Source: Acorus gramineus | Taxonomy: Eukaryota; Streptophyta; Magnoliopsida; Acorales; Acoraceae | NCBI GenBank assembly: GCA_030737835.1 | Contig: JAUJYN010000087.1 | Coordinates: 62,001 to 126,000 of the forward strand | DNA length: 64,000 nt | Reading direction: 5' to 3' | In this document: positions 60,251 through 64,000 of the stretch, piece after piece | Layout of the letters: each line of letters opens with the position of its first letter | Numbering within the stretch: position 1 is the stretch's first letter | Position numbers and translations under genes: made by a program | The notes under the pieces: generated by a model | Database searches by the model: none | The model's input: only the letters and a program-made list of their open reading frames with translations | What the model was told of the DNA's origin: nothing

Positions 60251-62324
60251 GTCAGACATAGCATCCTGAGGCACCCGTTGTTCAGGCTATGTGGCAGCTC
60301 ATAGTGGGACACTTTTATCGACTTGCTATTGTTGCTACATAAAAAAGCAATGAATTGTTTGCATTGACCCTTTGAGGATCTGATTCATTGAACCTTCGAG
60401 GTGTGCAAAGAAATTATGTTGCGTTGTCTCCATTATGCACCTGAAATCCTGAGTTGGCAAGGGTTGAAGGTGAATCATCTACAATAGCCATAGGAGGAAT
60501 GGTTCGGGAAGGCAGGGCACCCCTCGAAGCATTCTCACTTGAATTGGGTTTAGACATGGGGCTATGACTTTTTGTTTCGTTGTCCAATAGACGGCGCCAA
60601 ACTGAAGAGGTATTTTTCCTCTTCGGTCAACTTTATTTGTCAGAGCCTCCCTCCCAAATCCAGATCCAGTTGAACGTGGATCCTGCACTCGAAAAGGAAT
60701 CAAGAGGATACCGGTTTGGTGCCAGCTAAGAGAATTTAAAGTGGAATAATCTTGTTCTTAAGGTAGCTTGTTAGAAAAGTGAACTCATACCTTAATTTGC
60801 AATTAACCTTCCTTTTATATGGTTTATGGGCTAGATAGCCATTGTCACTGACCTCATAGCCGTTGTAACAAATCTCCTTTAATGGCTGCTTAGTGGGAAA
60901 GTTTTGTGGTAACTATCCTGTTTTATTGTAGCTGAATGTTTCCTTAATTACCCACATTTTACGAGTAATGGGCCTTAATCATCCACCTGCCAGTTACATG
61001 CATTATAGGCATTTCTCATTTCCGAGGTTCTGCTTGTGGTCTTGGTCTTGTTGGTACATGGAGTCCTGCTCGACGTTTTCCTAGGCATTTGTTTGTGAAG
61101 TGTAAGATTGTCCGACTAGACTTAACGATCTAGTCGTGTCTTACCTGTTCGGGATAGCATTCGCCCGTTAGGACATTCGCCCGTGAGGAGTAGGACCGTC
61201 CGAGCAAACTTAGTTTCATCTGATCATGTCTCACCTGCTCGGAATGACATTAGCCCATAAGGTGTAAGACCGTCCGACCAGACCTAATTCCAATTGGCCA
61301 TATCTCACCTACTTGGGAGTGCCTGTTCGGCATTCCGAATTTAGGTTCGGGTTCTCAGATGTCGGATATGGTGGCCCATACCTGTCTGAGGCCCGACATG
61401 TGTCATCTTTTGATATGGTACAGATTTTTCTCTCCATAATATCCATATAAAAAATCGGTTACATTTCCATAAATGTAACTAACTTCTAAAAAAATAATGT
61501 ATAAATGTTTAGATTAGTTTAGAATGTAACTTACTTTTAAAAAATAATGTATATAAATCCAAAAAAAAAGTATGAAAGTGTATTTTGACTTTCAAAAGTT
61601 ACACAACCACGTGCCATATTCAAACAGTTTAACATCAAACAAAAGATTCATAAGGTGAAATCAGATACTGCTAGAATTAACTACAAAACACCATATTTTA
61701 AAAAAATGTAACCATTGCTAAAACAAACAATAACAAATGACATTGAAATGATAGTGGAATTGTTCAATTATAATTTTCGATCAGATCAGAGACCGAAAAG
61801 TCCTCCAAAAATTAAATTAGTAGTTGAAAAATCTCCAAAATAAAACTTTTGATCAGCTTCAATGTGTTCTTAAATACAATTATAGATTATTCAACATGAA
61901 TACGGAGGAGTTGATTCAATTATTGATTATTAATTCAATTCTGATAAGCACCAAAAAAAAAAAAAAAAAAAGCCAATTGAAAACTCACTCCACGCATGGT
62001 TCGAGGAAATCTTAATTAAGTTATCGAAAATGACTTAAAGGGTATATTACATATTAGCACTTATGCTACCTCATATGGCCTATAAGACGAACATGAAAAT
62101 CATTATTGTTTTTTATTTTATATTTTGTTGAACGTCATATCTTCACCATATGCTCTCGCATGCAAAAGAAACAAATAATAAGTCGTATATTCTAAATTTA
62201 ACCTTTATTAATGCTCAACCAAATACCCATATAATGAGTCTCATTAATAGATGAAAAACATGCATGGGCCAGAGCGCTCTCTATATAAAGTTTTAGATAT
62301 GATAAGAGCTATAACATCAATAAA
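60251..62324. other. Unclassified repeat-rich spacer
   Basis: 60440-60760 contains wording common in plant LTR-type repeats (GACGGCGCCAAACTG, GGATCCTGCACTCG), but no paired LTRs or domains. A tandem repeat lies at 61100-61330. 61430-62324 is AT-rich and featureless, the last part probably being 3' flank of the Neprosin gene. Confidence 0.4.
61100..61330. repeat. Three imperfect tandem units of about 72-90 bp
   Basis: Units start near 61100, 61190 and 61262. Each carries GTAAGACCGTCCGACCAGAC-like, TCTCACCTGCTCGG-like and CATTCGCCCGT-like blocks. The first unit has an internal duplication of the ATTCGCCCGTTAGGAC block. Units are diverged at scattered positions (for example GATTGTCCGACTAG versus GACCGTCCGACCAG). 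Probably an LTR-internal or subtelomeric-style minisatellite relic. Confidence 0.7.
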
Positions 62325-64000
62325 TCAATAGGTACACTGACCGGGCCCCCCAAAAGAGAACTGGAGTCCATCCATGGAATATTCAAATTTAGGGTCCCCT
62401 AATCTGTAGCAGTCAAACAAAATGATGACGTCGTGTATCTCATTTGGTTGTGGGGTAATATGTGCACCTTCACCTTTCCAGACTCTTATATTTTTAACAA
62501 TAGCAGCTTTGTCTAAATCTTCATTAGGGAAATGACCATTTCCCATAGGGGGTCTTTCTCCAAGAGATAGAGCTGCACCACCCCAAGTGATCGTAGTGGC
62601 ACTATTACCCAATGATGTGAAAAGTGACCTTGGCCAGTATCCTATAGTTTCATCATCAAGTTTTAGCCACCAGTTTCCAGTATTTTGATCCTGAAATGAG
62701 ACAAGTGACAAGCATAATAAGATGGAAGGACAGCCGTAGTAAATTAGGACTTTCTATGTTTATTAAAGGGTAAATTGTGTTTAGACTCCTTAAAGTATTT
62801 GAAACCTACATAAACACCTCCTAAAGTTCTAAAACTTGCACTTACACCCCTTGCAATTAGATTTTTTGTTAATATAGGAACAAAGTATTGTTTTATCTTT
62901 TCAATTAAATCATTATCATGTTTTCACATTTTTAATTAATTGTTGTGTGAGTTAATTCTTACATAAAAAACATCTATATGTATTTAAAAAGTTAATTACT
63001 GTATTAAATATTCACAAAACATATCTAAAATTAATTCATTGGCTCTTTTTCAGATATTTAGAAAATTAATTAAATGATAAAATAGTAATTTTGAAGTACT
63101 TCTTTTGTTTCATCTTAATGGAAAATCTAACAGTACAGGGTGTAACTTCAAGGGGTGTTTTTGCAGGTTTCAAAAATCTTAGGGGGTCCAAATCCATTTT
63201 ACCCTTTATAAAATACACACTAATTATTATAAAAGTAATTGACATAGTTGGCCAACAAGGGAATAAATTCAAATTACCCTATATATGCTGATTTTCAAGA
63301 AAATTTGTTGTCCATCATAGGTTGACACTGGTTCCAGTACTGAGCCTGGAGTGATGCTCTTATGAATTTGTACGAAACCTGGGCACTCCAGATTCAAGCA
63401 GCCCGTTGTTTCGTAATCATCAGCCTTCATTAACAATAATAAAAATAAAAAAAAATAGTATTGAGAGGACATATGACAAAGTTGTCTTTTAATATTCAAC
63501 TGTGTGAAATAAATAAGATTAAAGCGTAGATCTCACTGTCCACATAGTGAAAAACCGAGTGCGGGAGTCACCCAATGTTTCTGGACATACCTGTAAATAG
63601 TAAACATCAGTGACACAATTTATAAGATATGTAGACAGAACTTTGTATAACATAATTATTCAAAATAGTCTAACTTCATGAAATCTTTTTAAAATTACAT
63701 AAACTTTAGAAAAATATCCTTGATATCAAGCATGGGTACACCATGCGACAGTTAAACTGAAAAGAAACTTCTGCGCAAGTGAGAGACTTACAGTCCACCC
63801 AGCCACCACGTTGTTTATTTTACCACTGTCATTTGCGACCCAAATCGCAGCCAAACTACATTGGTCAGGTCCAAGCTCTAGACCATATAAACTGATTGAT
63901 GCACTGCCACCATAATAAGTGCTATCTTTTATTTGATAAGCACCATACCACTGTTTAATTTAAGGATCAATTTTCAGTTTGGATAAAAAAAAAAAAAATT
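62325..64000 (-). CDS. Neprosin-domain (DUF239) protein, 3' part of gene
   Basis: Four exons readable on the minus strand: 63792-63950, 63537-63590, 63278-63424 and 62325-62690, all phase 0. They give the last 241 residues of the protein; earlier exons lie beyond the window. The Neprosin domain is recognised by YYGGSASISLYG, GPDQCSLAAIWVAND, GWTV/GDSRTRFFTMWTADDY, TGCLNLECPGFVQ, NTGNWWLKL, IGYWP and TWGGAALS. The protein ends in the family-typical FSFGGPG followed by a short tail. Characterised Neprosin enzymes are secreted glutamic-type prolyl endopeptidases; activity of this member cannot be judged without its N-terminus. Paired cysteines in TGCLNLEC suggest a disulfide-stabilised secreted protein. 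The intron between the last two exons carries a MITE. Confidence 0.88.
62765..63208. mobile_element. MITE in the Neprosin intron
   Basis: Imperfect TIRs of about 95 bp: AAAGGGTAAATTGTGTTTAG on the left and, on the complement of the right end, AAAGGGTAAAATGGATTTGG. Shared internal words are TTGAAACCT and AACACC. It lies wholly within the last intron of the Neprosin gene. Flanks (TTTATT / TATAAA) are AT-rich and give no clear duplication. Mutator-type by long TIR and size only. Confidence 0.65.

Noticed and set aside
61100..61330. CRISPR-like array appearance of the tandem units
   Set aside because: Units are contiguous and imperfect, with no unique spacers, in a plant genome; this is a minisatellite-type repeat.

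Overview
This is plant nuclear DNA, from an angiosperm and probably a monocot. The window is AT-rich and full of degraded transposable elements. The genes have canonical GT-AG introns and clear angiosperm homologues. Two first exons (about 29724-30830 and 50817-51722) are far more GC-rich than their surroundings, a gradient typical of many monocots. I see no rRNA, tRNA, CRISPR array or organellar operon.

Protein-coding content, left to right: an At1g01500-like protein (+, 15714-19576, two exons); a broken Sec14/CRAL-TRIO lipid-transfer gene (-, 21003-22569); a small charged single-exon protein of unknown role (+, 25139-25531); a BTB/POZ protein of the At1g63850 type (-, 27014-30830); a small one-helix membrane protein with a predicted non-coding first exon (-, 34720-36510); a small four-helix membrane protein (+, 42931-43509); a complete eight-exon tRNA wybutosine-synthesizing enzyme 1, TYW1 (-, 45917-51722); and the 3' part of a Neprosin-domain gene (-, 62325 to beyond 63950). 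These genes look functionally unrelated, as expected in a plant genome. Only the two small membrane-protein genes are linked, through homologous promoter/leader sequence.

Mobile DNA: a dead LINE at 40-2700 carries a Harbinger-type MITE with a clean TTA duplication. Other elements include a 5'-truncated LINE with target-site duplication (6690-7131), several MITEs (4809, 9600, 11319, 12331, 14357 and 62765), a dead hAT transposase (31390-32660) whose terminus lies about 80 bp from the BTB start codon, LINE RNase H and zf-RVT scraps, and a frameshifted 5' half of a Copia element (58290-60250).

The most unusual feature is a pair of kilobase-scale inverted repeats. The first (36312-39664) is an almost spacer-free palindrome with arms of about 1.65 kb. 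Each arm carries a copy of a promoter/leader that fires outward, and this leader is also found in front of the four-helix gene at 42.8 kb. The second (51852-55768) has arms of about 0.99 kb around a 1.93 kb spacer, sits inside TA microsatellites, and begins 130 bp upstream of the TYW1 start codon. Its leader-like arms point inward, so a read-through transcript would fold into a long hairpin. A fragment of the same terminal sequence lies at 23104-23200.

Exon coordinates were read by eye from splice consensus, reading phase and remembered family sequences; no alignment or expression data were available.
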